Source: Bacteroidota bacterium
GTDB taxonomy: Bacteria > Bacteroidota > Bacteroidia > CAMBQF01
Assembly (NCBI GenBank): GCA_027483285.1
Contig: JAIXUZ010000263.1
Location: 1 to 23,259 of the forward strand
Reading direction: 5' to 3'
DNA length: 23,259 bases
Made by a program: the position numbers and the translations under genes. The notes beneath the pieces were generated by a model. The model had not been told where the DNA came from. It ran no database searches and was given only the letters and a program-made list of their open reading frames with translations. Positions 1 through 7,628 of this stretch are shown here, piece after piece (the first letter of the stretch is position 1; the number at the start of each line of letters is the position of its first letter).

Positions 1-4
1 AGGG

Positions 5-619
5 CTAGTTTGTAAGCGGGTTACGGACCAGGAATTGGAATATGAGCGTACCTACCACCATACCGGCAGCGCCGCCCAGCATAGTGCCAAACATTTTGCG
101 CATGCGCACCTTTCGCCTTGCACCTGCCAGGTAATAGCTGTCGAACTCAAGGCCCGGGTGGTGTTTGGTTATTTGCTGTTTAATGCGTGGCTTTATCGAT
201 ACATTGATAGTTGTAGCCAAAATAGGACCGCTCCAACCGTAGATAGCTCCTAAAAAGCTGCCGCCCAGACCGGCACCAAAGCCAATGGCAAAATCGCCGC
301 CGTAGCGGTAGTGGCGCGCATCGTTATAGCCGTGGAGGAAGTTCTCCATGTCTTTAGCAGCAAAGTAGTTGCCGTATAAAGAATCTTGCTGGTAGATATA
401 TGTTTTTTTGCCGGTTGAATCGGTAACAGAAAAAACCTTTTCAACGGCAGGGGTAATTAGTTTATGCTTTTTACCAAACTCAAACTGGATGGTCGGTGGC
501 TGTAGTTGCTTAAGCCTGATGTCGTAAATGCGGCCATTCATCATCATAATATTGCTGGACTGTTGGGCCTGCAAGGCAAGTGTGAACATAACCGCTATGT
601 ATACAAAAATGTAACGCAT
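5..619 (-). CDS. Hypothetical exported glycine-rich membrane protein
   Basis: A 204-residue protein of unknown function. Residues 1-18 form a likely signal peptide (hydrophobic core ending ALQAQQ). Residues about 19-75 look like a small soluble domain that starts with an 'NGRIYDIRL' strand. Two glycine-rich hydrophobic stretches follow, at about 109-137 (FGAGLGGSFLGAIYG) and 178-197 (MLGGAAGMVVGTLIF), separated by a basic loop. These look like small-residue-packed membrane hairpins. I do not recognise a family. It is transcribed divergently from the oxidoreductase gene at 770. Its stop lies at the window edge, but the ORF is complete. Coding status rests on length, signal peptide and position; function is unassigned. 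Confidence 0.75.
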   Translation of the reverse strand: MRYIFVYIAVMFTLALQAQQSSNIMMMNGRIYDIRLKQLQPPTIQFEFGKKHKLITPAVEKVFSVTDSTGKKTYIYQQDSLYGNYFAAKDMENFLHGYNDARHYRYGGDFAIGFGAGLGGSFLGAIYGWSGPILATTINVSIKPRIKQQITKHHPGLEFDSYYLAGARRKVRMRKMFGTMLGGAAGMVVGTLIFQFLVRNPLTN

Positions 620-718
620 GGCGTAAAGGTAATGTTTTAGTGATTAGTATTAAATGAACAGATAAAGAGATAAAGAATTAAAGAATGTAAAACTGGATAA
701 AATGAAGTGTTTATTGCA

Positions 719-726
719 TAGCTTTG
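719..726 (+). promoter_or_regulatory. Putative Bacteroidota -7 box (TAGCTTTG)
   Basis: TAGCTTTG matches TAnnTTTG and lies 43 nt before the ATG at 770. No clear -33 TTG is seen at 19-21 nt upstream. The A-rich leader that follows (AACAACCAACCAAC) is typical of Bacteroidota start regions. Confidence 0.45.
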
Positions 727-769
727 TTTTGTTCTACCAAGTACGAACAATAAACAACCAACCAACAAA

Positions 770-1825
770 ATGAATTACCCATTTATCATATACGGAGCTA
801 ACGGCTATACTGCCGAGCTTATTGCCGAACTGGCCGTACAACAAGGTGTTAAGCCATTACTATCGGGCCGCAGTGCCGACAAAGTAGCCGCAGTGGCTAA
901 ACGCTTTGGCCTTGATTATGAAGCCTGCAGCCTTGACGATACAGCAGCCCTAAACACGTTGCTTAAAAAGTCGGGCATATTTATGAATTGCGCCGGCCCC
1001 TTTATGCACACTGCAGAGGCTGCTGCCAAAGCATGTATTGCGAACAAAGTGCATTACCTTGATATTACGGGCGAATATGTGGTATTTGAAAAGGTTAAAA
1101 CCTTTGATGCGGAGGCTAGAGCCGCAGACACTATGCTGCTAAGCGGAACAGGCTTTGATGTGGTACCCAGCGACTGCCTGGCTATGCACCTTAAAAACCG
1201 CCTGCCGGGTGCAACACATTTAACGTTGGCCTTTGCCGCATTAAAAGGCGGTATGAGCCGCGGAACAACCAAAACAACCATAGAGGGTATGGGCTATGGC
1301 GGCATGATTCGTAAAGACGGTAAACTTACCAGGGTGCCGACAAGCTATAAATTTGAAGAGCTAAATTTTGGGCCTTACAAATCGTGGGCGGCTGTTATAC
1401 CCTGGGGCGATATTAGCACAGCTTATACCAGCACCGGCATACCCAATATTGAAGTATTTACCGCATTGAAAAAAGAGCAGCTTAACGCACTTAAATGGGG
1501 CGACAGGCTTGCACCTATATTGCGCATGCGGGCTGTAAAAAACTATATGCTGAAACAGGTAGACAAGCGTAAACCTGGGCCTGACGAAAACCGCCGCAAC
1601 ACTACCTTTTGCAACTTTATTGGCATAGCTACCGATGCTAACGGAAACAAGGTAGAAAGCCACCAGACAACACCTGAAGGGTATAAGCTAACAGCCATCA
1701 CATCGTTTGGTATTATACAGGAAATACTGGCCGGCAACTTTAAGCCTGGCTACCAAACCCCGGCAACTGTTTACGGTGCCGACTTTATTTTAAAATTTGA
1801 AGGGGTAACCCGCACTGATATGTAA
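770..1825 (+). CDS. Saccharopine dehydrogenase-like NAD(P)-binding oxidoreductase
   Basis: 351 residues. The N-terminus has a Rossmann fold with the dinucleotide loop GANGYTA at residues 9-15, followed by LLSGRS at 30-35, where the Arg probably contacts the NADP phosphate. Further on are MNCAGPF and the YLDITGE motif, both characteristic of the saccharopine dehydrogenase / trans-acting enoyl reductase family (PF03435). The homologous segment 'GTGFDVVPSDC' is also present. Substrate is unknown: members of this family often act on lipids or are uncharacterised, so lysine metabolism should not be assumed. The stop overlaps the ATG of the next gene (TAATG), which suggests translational coupling. 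Confidence 0.85.
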   Translation: MNYPFIIYGANGYTAELIAELAVQQGVKPLLSGRSADKVAAVAKRFGLDYEACSLDDTAALNTLLKKSGIFMNCAGPFMHTAEAAAKACIANKVHYLDITGEYVVFEKVKTFDAEARAADTMLLSGTGFDVVPSDCLAMHLKNRLPGATHLTLAFAALKGGMSRGTTKTTIEGMGYGGMIRKDGKLTRVPTSYKFEELNFGPYKSWAAVIPWGDISTAYTSTGIPNIEVFTALKKEQLNALKWGDRLAPILRMRAVKNYMLKQVDKRKPGPDENRRNTTFCNFIGIATDANGNKVESHQTTPEGYKLTAITSFGIIQEILAGNFKPGYQTPATVYGADFILKFEGVTRTDM

Positions 1826-2400
1826 TGAAAAAATTCAGCTTAATTTTATTATTTTTTATTACAACTACGGGCTTTGCACAAGGCGACTACAAGGCCGAAA
1901 TTACTAAGCGGCTTAGCGAGTATGGCGGTTTTATAAAGACTAAAAATGTTGATACGCTGTTTAGCTATATGTACCCTAAGTTTTTTGATGTATTCCCAAA
2001 ACAGGCACTTGCAGATGGGATGAAGAAAACCTTTGCTGACACTAACCTTACTATGGTTTTTGGCGATGTGGATGTTGTGTCTATATCAAAACCCTACGAA
2101 GAGAATAAGATTACATATGCGGTTGTAAACTACACCAATACCATACAGCTTACGCTATCAAAATCGGTAGGTACACAAATGGTGCTGGAGAGTATGAAAA
2201 ACACCTACGAAAACGCGTATGGCGCGGCTAATGTAAAGGCCGATTTTGACACCCGCACTTTCAACATAAAAGCTACCAATGCCATGTTTGCTATAAACAA
2301 CCCGGCCTACGGCAACCAATGGTGGCTGCTGGAAAAGAAAGATGAGCTAAAAGGCAGTATTGGCGGTATGATTCCGGCGAAGGCGTGGGAAATTAAATGA
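1825..2400 (+). CDS. Hypothetical secreted protein coupled to the oxidoreductase
   Basis: 191 residues with a clear signal peptide (KK, a hydrophobic core, then a TTGFAQG cleavage region at about 19). The mature part opens with a helix (YKAEITKRLSEYGGFIKTKNVDTLFSYMYP) followed by alternating strands. This resembles the general plan of NTF2/SnoaL-like or DUF4440-type cone folds, but I cannot confirm a family. The start codon shares an A with the upstream stop, so the two genes form an operon. The protein would act in the periplasm while its partner is cytoplasmic, so the coupling alone does not indicate a shared pathway. Confidence 0.75.
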   Translation: MKKFSLILLFFITTTGFAQGDYKAEITKRLSEYGGFIKTKNVDTLFSYMYPKFFDVFPKQALADGMKKTFADTNLTMVFGDVDVVSISKPYEENKITYAVVNYTNTIQLTLSKSVGTQMVLESMKNTYENAYGAANVKADFDTRTFNIKATNAMFAINNPAYGNQWWLLEKKDELKGSIGGMIPAKAWEIK

Positions 2401-2435
2401 AAAACTAAAAACGAAAAGATAAAAATTAGAAATTT
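2401..2435. repeat. A-rich 7-nt periodic repeat
   Basis: Directly after the stop at 2400 come five consecutive heptamers that share an AAAA core: AAAAACT, AAAAACG, AAAAGAT, AAAAATT, AGAAATT. A similar three-unit run (AATTAAA, AGCTAAA, AATTTAC) lies at 2563-2583 on the other side of the inverted repeat. See the finding on heptanucleotide repeats. Confidence 0.5.
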
Positions 2436-2468
2436 ACTACAACAGTAATGGTTTCCAAAATTTATTTT

Positions 2469-2553
2469 ACCACAAAGCACACGAAGACGGCACAAAGAAC
2501 ACAAAGGAAAAAACTTAGTGTACTTAGTGAAAAAACTTTGTGCCCTTTGTGGT
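2469..2553. repeat. Imperfect inverted repeat of CACAAAG units
   Basis: This lies in the 302-nt gap between 2400 and clpX. ACCACAAAG (2469-2477) pairs with CTTTGTGGT (2545-2553), and GGCACAAAG (2489-2497) pairs with CTTTGTGCC (2536-2544). Between them lie further CACAAAG and CTTAGTG units. Repeats of this look (ACCACAAAG...CTTTGTGGT) occur dispersed in many bacterial genomes and are often mistranslated as Cys/Val-rich ORFs. That is what happens here to the minus-strand frame at 2462-2656. I see no gene in this gap, only the two A-rich repeats, this element and the clpX promoter box. Confidence 0.65.
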
Positions 2554-2668
2554 TATAAAAGGAATTAAAAGCTAAAAATTTACTATGCCAAAGGCATTCC
2601 TTTGGAACAACAGCAAGCCTTACAGCGTGTTCAGTAAGCGCAAATACTAGCCGCATCGCTTTTTTTCT

Positions 2669-2676
2669 TATATTTG
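2669..2676 (+). promoter_or_regulatory. Putative -7 box of clpX (TATATTTG)
   Basis: TATATTTG matches TAnnTTTG exactly and lies 26 nt before the GTG start of clpX. No convincing -33 TTG lies at the usual distance. Confidence 0.5.
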
Positions 2677-2702
2677 CTTAACAACAGAAGAGATCTACCC
2701 CT

Positions 2703-3971
2703 GTGGAAAAAGATAAAGAAAAGGTAAAGTGTTCGTTTTGCGGGCGTACCAAAAAAGAAACCAACGTATTAATTTCAGGCCTTAACGGATACATTTGCGA
2801 TATATGTGTTGAACAGGCTACCCATATAGTTACAGAGGAGTTGGCCCAGTCGGGTGTTAAGCCTAAAGGTACTGCCACCCCTGCTGCACAGCAAAAAGCA
2901 TTTGAGCATACGCTGCTTAAACCTGAGGAAATTAAACTTCACCTGGATGAGTATGTTATAGGCCAGGAAGAGGCGAAGAAAGTACTATCGGTAGCGGTAT
3001 ACAACCACTACAAACGCATTGGCCAGCCAGCTATTGCCGAGAGTATTGAGATTGAAAAATCGAACGTGATAATGGTGGGCGAAACCGGAACGGGCAAAAC
3101 CCTTTTAGCCCGCACCATTGCTAAAGTACTGCACGTACCTTTTTGCATTGCCGATGCTACTGTGTTAACAGAAGCCGGCTATGTGGGCGAAGATGTGGAA
3201 AGCATCCTATCGCGCTTATTACAAGCGGCCGACTATGATGTTAACGCTGCCCAACACGGTATTGTGTTTATAGACGAGATTGATAAAATTGCCCGCAAAG
3301 GCGATAACCCATCTATAACCCGCGACGTAAGTGGCGAGGGTGTGCAACAGGGCTTACTAAAGCTACTGGAAGGCGCTACAGTAAACGTGCCACCGCAAGG
3401 CGGGCGTAAGCACCCTGAACAAAAAATGATTCAGGTAGATACCAAAAACATCCTGTTTATTTGCGGTGGTGCTTTTGATGGTATTGATAAGCTGATTAGT
3501 CGCCGCTTAGGTTCGCAAACCGTAGGGTATACTGCCTTACAGGACAGCGAAAATGTTGACAAAGAAAACCTGCTTAAATACCTTACCCCGGTTGATGTTA
3601 AAGCCTTTGGTTTGATACCTGAACTGATAGGCCGATTGCCGGTATTAACCCACCTGAATCCGCTAGATGCTGATGCGCTGCGCCGCATATTAACCGAGCC
3701 TAAAAACTCATTGATAAAACAGTACAAACGCTTGTTTGAAATTGACGGTGTGAAGCTGGTTATTGAAGATGAGGTTCTTGACCTTATTGTACAAAAAGCG
3801 GTTGAGTTTAAGCTGGGTGCCCGCGGCTTACGTTCTATTTGCGAGGCGGTGATGCTTGATATGATGTACGAAACACCATCTAACAAAAATACTAAAACGC
3901 TGAAAATTGACGTTGAATACGCGCAGAAGAAACTGAAAGGGTCGGTATTGAATAAGTTGAAAGCAGCTTAG
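2703..3971 (+). CDS. clpX: ATP-dependent Clp protease ATP-binding subunit ClpX
   Basis: 422 residues, the usual ClpX length. ClpX is the AAA+ unfoldase that feeds substrates to ClpP in the cytosol. The N-terminal zinc-binding domain has C10, C13, C32 and C35. Walker A is GETGTGKT at 126-133, Walker B is IVFIDEID at about 187-194, the pore-1 loop is GYVG at 160-163, and the RKH loop is at about 235-237. Sensor 2 is in LGARGLRS near 380. The loop equivalent to the ClpP-docking IGF motif reads VGY at 274-276. The start is GTG, the only candidate just before the zinc finger. No clpP lies in this window; downstream is an unrelated secreted protein. Confidence 0.97.
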   Translation: MEKDKEKVKCSFCGRTKKETNVLISGLNGYICDICVEQATHIVTEELAQSGVKPKGTATPAAQQKAFEHTLLKPEEIKLHLDEYVIGQEEAKKVLSVAVYNHYKRIGQPAIAESIEIEKSNVIMVGETGTGKTLLARTIAKVLHVPFCIADATVLTEAGYVGEDVESILSRLLQAADYDVNAAQHGIVFIDEIDKIARKGDNPSITRDVSGEGVQQGLLKLLEGATVNVPPQGGRKHPEQKMIQVDTKNILFICGGAFDGIDKLISRRLGSQTVGYTALQDSENVDKENLLKYLTPVDVKAFGLIPELIGRLPVLTHLNPLDADALRRILTEPKNSLIKQYKRLFEIDGVKLVIEDEVLDLIVQKAVEFKLGARGLRSICEAVMLDMMYETPSNKNTKTLKIDVEYAQKKLKGSVLNKLKAA

Positions 3972-3973
3972 TT

Positions 3974-4008
3974 CAGTTGCCGGTAGTCAGTAGTCAGTTG
4001 CCAGTTAT
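3974..4008. repeat. Heptanucleotide repeat (CAGTTGC-type)
   Basis: Five contiguous 7-nt units fill the gap between clpX and the next gene: CAGTTGC, CGGTAGT, CAGTAGT, CAGTTGC, CAGTTAT. The units are degenerate but stay in 7-nt register, and the first and fourth are identical. Confidence 0.55.
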
Positions 4009-4017
4009 TTTTATACG

Positions 4018-4449
4018 ATGAAAAAAATTGCCTGTATACTTTCATTGCTGTTGTTTATAGCCTTTGGCGCTAATGCAGAAACAACAGGTGATACATCGCA
4101 CGTAAAAACAGCGTTGCGAATAATTTTACCCGAAGACAAAGCCGGTTGGGATTACTTTTTTCAGGTTGATGGTATGGGCACTCCCCCACTCCAACTTACA
4201 GGTATTGAAAATTCTGTAACGATAGACAATGGCAAAAAAGCATGGAAAAAAGCTTACATATATGCCGTTAGTACCGATAAAACCAAGCAGACCAATAAAT
4301 ACAGTATTAAAGCTGCCGGAAGGCCCATTTTCTTATTGGTAAAAGGCACCAACGGGGTATATGTTCAAGCTAAAAAACTGCGCATAACCAAGTACACCAT
4401 ACTAAGGCAGGCCATACCCGAAGACAAGCGCATGCCGTGGATTAATTAG
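4018..4449 (+). CDS. Hypothetical secreted protein
   Basis: 143 residues with a good signal peptide (MKKIACILSLLLFIAFGANA, cleavage near residue 20). The mature protein is short, lysine-rich and strand-rich (IILPEDKAGWDYFFQVDG, KYSIKAAGRPIFLLVKG) and ends in PWIN. It contains no Cys after the signal peptide and no metal or catalytic motif that I recognise. The start lies 46 nt after the clpX stop with a heptamer repeat between, so read-through from clpX is possible but not shown. Confidence 0.7.
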   Translation: MKKIACILSLLLFIAFGANAETTGDTSHVKTALRIILPEDKAGWDYFFQVDGMGTPPLQLTGIENSVTIDNGKKAWKKAYIYAVSTDKTKQTNKYSIKAAGRPIFLLVKGTNGVYVQAKKLRITKYTILRQAIPEDKRMPWIN

Positions 4450-4450
4450 G

Positions 4451-4464
4451 GGTAGTTGGTAGTT
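4451..4464. repeat. Tandem heptamer GGTAGTT x2
   Basis: Two exact adjacent GGTAGTT units follow the stop at 4449. This is a short relative of the heptamer tracts at 3974 and 5349. Confidence 0.35.
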
Positions 4465-4518
4465 TAGTGCTAATAATCACTGTACGAAAACAAAGCCCTA
4501 AAACATTTGCTGTGATTT

Positions 4519-5289
4519 ATGACTACAGAGCAAGGGATAAGAAATAAAATAAAAATATTCAGACTAAAAAGTCAGAAAGTAAATCTCTTTAGCCCAAATC
4601 TGAATGATAAATCAATTCGACTTTTCAAATTAAAAGACGACCAAAACAACAGATTTAAAATTTTGGTATTTACTAGTTCTTTAACTCTTGAAATTCCGTT
4701 GACAACATCTTTGAATTTTTCCATAAACATTCCTGACAAAGTTTGCCTTGCTGACAAAATTCTTAAGGAGATAAACGGAATTGGAAAAATCTATACAAAC
4801 AATTCAAAAAACAACCAAATTATTAATTGTATTGAGCTCCTCAAAGACGCATTAAAAACACTTGATTTAGACAGCAACGAGGGATTAACAGTTTATAGAA
4901 ATTCATTGCAACTCACATTGAAGCAAAACAGAAAACTGTTATCTGAAATCGAAATTTGTAAAAAAATTAAAACTATAATAGAACTTAACTTTCCAGACAT
5001 AGTAAACCGAACAGAATATTATGACTTGCCAGATGACCTTAAACAAATACTTTTAAAGTTTGAAAATTTTGCAATTACTGACGACTTTGAAAGAAATGAA
5101 TTAATTGAAGGACTAACAACAATACAGCGAAAGGATTTAATAAAAGTAATTGGATCTAAACTTGAAGCAATCGATTTGTTTTTAAACACTTTTGGTGACA
5201 ATCCATTGACAGAAGGAGCAATAGGACTTCAATGTTTAGCAGAACTAACAACTCAATTGACGAATGACGAGAAGAAAAACCACAGCTAA
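4519..5289 (+). CDS. AT-rich ORFan of unknown function
   Basis: 256 residues, cytoplasmic in character: no signal peptide, no membrane segment. It is rich in Lys, Asn, Leu and Ile. A strand-rich N-terminal third (RLFKLKDDQNNRFKILVFTSS, LEIPLTTSLNFSINIPDKV) is followed by a helical remainder with conspicuous charged helices (about 145-256). I recognise no family. The codons are far more A/T-rich than those of clpX and proS on either side, and many third positions are A or T, which suggests acquisition from elsewhere. No partner gene accompanies it, which argues against a defence or toxin-antitoxin pair but does not exclude an orphan. Confidence 0.65.
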   Translation: MTTEQGIRNKIKIFRLKSQKVNLFSPNLNDKSIRLFKLKDDQNNRFKILVFTSSLTLEIPLTTSLNFSINIPDKVCLADKILKEINGIGKIYTNNSKNNQIINCIELLKDALKTLDLDSNEGLTVYRNSLQLTLKQNRKLLSEIEICKKIKTIIELNFPDIVNRTEYYDLPDDLKQILLKFENFAITDDFERNELIEGLTTIQRKDLIKVIGSKLEAIDLFLNTFGDNPLTEGAIGLQCLAELTTQLTNDEKKNHS

Positions 5290-5348
5290 CAGCATTTTGT
5301 AAAATTGCGGGTTCAGTCAATCGCGGTTTATAATTCTTTATTTCTACC

Positions 5349-5376
5349 CGCCACTACTAACTCGCCACTCGCCACT
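5349..5376. repeat. CGCCACT heptamer repeat
   Basis: CGCCACT occurs at 5349-5355, 5363-5369 and 5370-5376. All three are in the same 7-nt register, with one diverged unit between the first and second. The tract lies just upstream of the proS promoter box. Confidence 0.5.
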
Positions 5377-5382
5377 ATTTAC

Positions 5383-5390
5383 TATCTTCG
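5383..5390 (+). promoter_or_regulatory. Putative -7 box of proS (TATCTTCG)
   Basis: TATCTTCG matches TAnnTTTG except for one base and lies 23 nt before the ATG at 5413. Its position supports that ATG as the real start. The longer reading frame from 5305 would begin upstream of the promoter and inside the repeat tract. Confidence 0.4.
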
Positions 5391-5412
5391 CAGCCCGTTA
5401 CATTATAAAATT

Positions 5413-6888
5413 ATGAGTGATAAATTTGATTACGCAACCCGTGAAGAGAACTATTCTAAATGGTATAACGACCTTGTTGTAAAAGCCGATTTGGCTGAAA
5501 ATAGCGCCGTACGTGGCTGCATGGTTATTAAACCCTATGGCTATGCCATTTGGGAGAAAATGCAGCAAACGCTGGATACCATGTTTAAAGACACAGGCCA
5601 CGTTAATGCGTACTTTCCGCTGTTTATACCTAAGTCGTTTTTTAGCAAAGAGGCTGCCCACGTAGAGGGCTTTGCCAAAGAGTGTGCCGTTGTTACCCAC
5701 TACCGCCTGCGCAATGCCGAGGGTGGTGGTATTGAGGTTGACCCTGATGCGAAGCTGGAGGAGGAATTAATCGTTCGCCCTACATCAGAAACCATTATAT
5801 GGAACACCTACCGTGGCTGGGTACAAAGCTACCGCGACCTACCCATCCTTGTTAACCAATGGTGTAACGTAGTGCGTTGGGAGATGCGTACACGCCTTTT
5901 CTTACGCACGGCAGAGTTCTTGTGGCAAGAAGGCCATACGGCGCATGCAACCTCTCAGGAAGCTGTATTTGAGGCAGAACAAATGCTTGACGTATATGCC
6001 GATTTTGCAGAGAACTTCCTTGCTATACCCGTTCTTAAAGGCATTAAAACCGCTAACGAGCGTTTTGCCGGTGCGTTAGAAACCTATTGCATAGAGGCTA
6101 TGATGCAGGATGGCAAAGCCTTACAGGCAGGAACATCTCACTTCTTAGGTCAGAATTTTGCAAAAGCGTTTGATGTTAAGTTTACCGGTAAAGACGGTAA
6201 GCAGGATTACGTTTGGGCTACATCGTGGGGTGTTTCTACCCGCTTGATGGGTGCCCTGATTATGACCCATAGCGATGATAAAGGCCTGGTATTGCCTCCA
6301 AAACTGGCACCATTCCAAGTGGTTATTGTGCCTATTTATAAAACCGACGAAGAGGCCGACCGCATCAGCGAGTTTGCCAAACGCCTTACTGCCGAATTTA
6401 AACAGGCAGGCATATCGGTTAAGTTTGATAACCGCGATACCCACAAGCCCGGCTTTAAGTTTGCCGAGCATGAGTACCGTGGCGTTCCGGTACGTATTGC
6501 TGTTGGCCCTCGCGATTTAGACAATGGAACGGTTGAGGTTGCCCGTCGCGATACCTTAACCAAAGAGGTTGTTGCCCAAGGCGAACTGGTAAGCACCATT
6601 AAAGGTTTGCTGGAAGAAATTCAATCTAACCTATATAACCGCGCCCTTAAGCACCGCGAAGACAACACCTGCAAGGTTGATACCTGGGACGAGTTTACCG
6701 CTAAGCTTGAAGAGGGTGGCTTTATTTACGCCCACTGGGACGGCACCCCCGAAACAGAGCAAAAGATAAAAGAGCTTACCAAAGCTACTATACGCTGCAT
6801 ACCTATTGGCAATGCAAAAGAAGATGGCAAGTGCATCCTTACGGGCAACCCATCTACCCAACGCGTGGTATTTGCAAGGGCTTATTAA
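5413..6888 (+). CDS. proS: Prolyl-tRNA synthetase, archaeal/eukaryotic type
   Basis: 491 residues from the ATG at 5413. The enzyme charges tRNA-Pro with proline in the cytosol (class II synthetase). It is the form without the bacterial editing insertion. Visible landmarks are RPTSE at 122-126, the motif 2 region VVRWEMRTRLFLRTAEFLWQEGHT at about 153-176, STRLMGALIMTHSDDKGLVLPP (motif 3 region), then an anticodon-binding domain starting at PFQVVIVPIY. The C-terminal domain has RCIPIG and GKCILTG cysteines and the final FARAY, with the terminal Tyr typical of this type. The frame upstream of 5413 has no homology to ProS (it encodes heptamer-repeat sequence) and was left out. Confidence 0.96.
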   Translation: MSDKFDYATREENYSKWYNDLVVKADLAENSAVRGCMVIKPYGYAIWEKMQQTLDTMFKDTGHVNAYFPLFIPKSFFSKEAAHVEGFAKECAVVTHYRLRNAEGGGIEVDPDAKLEEELIVRPTSETIIWNTYRGWVQSYRDLPILVNQWCNVVRWEMRTRLFLRTAEFLWQEGHTAHATSQEAVFEAEQMLDVYADFAENFLAIPVLKGIKTANERFAGALETYCIEAMMQDGKALQAGTSHFLGQNFAKAFDVKFTGKDGKQDYVWATSWGVSTRLMGALIMTHSDDKGLVLPPKLAPFQVVIVPIYKTDEEADRISEFAKRLTAEFKQAGISVKFDNRDTHKPGFKFAEHEYRGVPVRIAVGPRDLDNGTVEVARRDTLTKEVVAQGELVSTIKGLLEEIQSNLYNRALKHREDNTCKVDTWDEFTAKLEEGGFIYAHWDGTPETEQKIKELTKATIRCIPIGNAKEDGKCILTGNPSTQRVVFARAY

Positions 6889-6889
6889 G

Positions 6890-6924
6890 AACTAAAAGTT
6901 AAAAGCGAAAAACTAAAAGTAAGT
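6890..6924. repeat. A-rich 7-nt periodic repeat filling the proS-lipoprotein gap
   Basis: Between the proS stop and the next ATG are exactly five heptamers: AACTAAA, AGTTAAA, AGCGAAA, AACTAAA, AGTAAGT. The first and fourth are identical. The tract makes up the whole 36-nt gap except one base. Confidence 0.55.
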
Positions 6925-7365
6925 ATGAAAACAGCTTATGGTTTTTCGCTTTTATTATTTATAGCAGCTTGTAGCTGTAATAAAATACGCAGTGGCGATA
7001 GCCTGAGTAAGGATAACATTGCTTATATACAAGGACTTGGGTTGTTGGATAAGGATGAGCATATCATTCAATTTTACAGCAACTTTAAGTTTAAGGCAGC
7101 GGGTAATTTTTATACAGATAAGCGCATAGCACACTATTGGCTGGAGGCTGAAAAGCCGGAGGAATGCGATACCAGCTTTGCTTATTATCAAAATATTAGA
7201 GCTATCGATACGGTATATTATGCAGGGGCAACTTATTCGCCCTACATGGAAATAACCCGCACCAACGGCAGTAAATTTAAAGTATACGGCGGCGGCAAAA
7301 AGCCTGAATTAAAAGCCTTTTTTGAAGGAGCTATGAAGCTGTGGGGCGAGAAGAAAGGGAACTAA
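6925..7365 (+). CDS. Hypothetical lipoprotein
   Basis: 146 residues. The N-terminus MKTAYGFSLLLFIAAC ends in a lipobox (I13-A14-A15-C16), so the protein is probably lipidated at Cys16 and anchored in the envelope. The mature part is mixed alpha/beta, with FYTDKRIAHYWLEAEKPEECDTSFAYYQ and ending in a basic helix. No family is recognised. It may be read through from proS because the gap is only 36 nt and holds no terminator. Confidence 0.75.
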   Translation: MKTAYGFSLLLFIAACSCNKIRSGDSLSKDNIAYIQGLGLLDKDEHIIQFYSNFKFKAAGNFYTDKRIAHYWLEAEKPEECDTSFAYYQNIRAIDTVYYAGATYSPYMEITRTNGSKFKVYGGGKKPELKAFFEGAMKLWGEKKGN

Positions 7366-7415
7366 CAGGCATAATTTTTGCTTGACAAAGGCTGTAGAAT
7401 TTTGTATATTGTAAT

Positions 7416-7601
7416 ATGAATAGTGAAGAATTACGATTAGAGATATCCCGGCTTTTAGATAAGTGTAACGATGAAGCTGTTTTATTAAAAGTTGCAAAAT
7501 TGCTTCATGAACATGCTTATGAGAATCCTGTTTATGACGAAACTACGCAGTGCATTTTCATTAAGTATGATAACTTATTCCGCAGACTTGCGGATAGTTA
7601 A
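7416..7601 (+). CDS. Small acidic protein, antitoxin-like N-terminus
   Basis: 61 residues. MNSEELRLEISRLLDKCNDEAVLLKVAKLLHE has the helix-turn-helix rhythm of the short Bacteroidota proteins that accompany RelE/ParE-type toxins. The C-terminal half (YDETTQCIFIKYDNLFRRLADS) is different and I do not recognise it. No toxin gene lies next to it: the plus strand ends here and the next gene is on the opposite strand. The start context has a near -7 box (TATATTGT at 7396-7403). It may be a genuine small protein or a lone antitoxin relic. Confidence 0.5.
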   Translation: MNSEELRLEISRLLDKCNDEAVLLKVAKLLHEHAYENPVYDETTQCIFIKYDNLFRRLADS

Positions 7602-7628
7602 AACCAACCAAACTAAACCGTTCTTTAC

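Noticed and set aside
2462..2656. Cys/Val-rich minus-strand ORF
   Set aside because: It is a translation of the CACAAAG inverted repeat and flanking DNA, a common artefact.
5305..5412. Longer proS reading frame starting 36 codons upstream
   Set aside because: The extension encodes heptamer-repeat DNA and overlaps the probable -7 box; ProS homologues begin at the MSDKFDY-type start.
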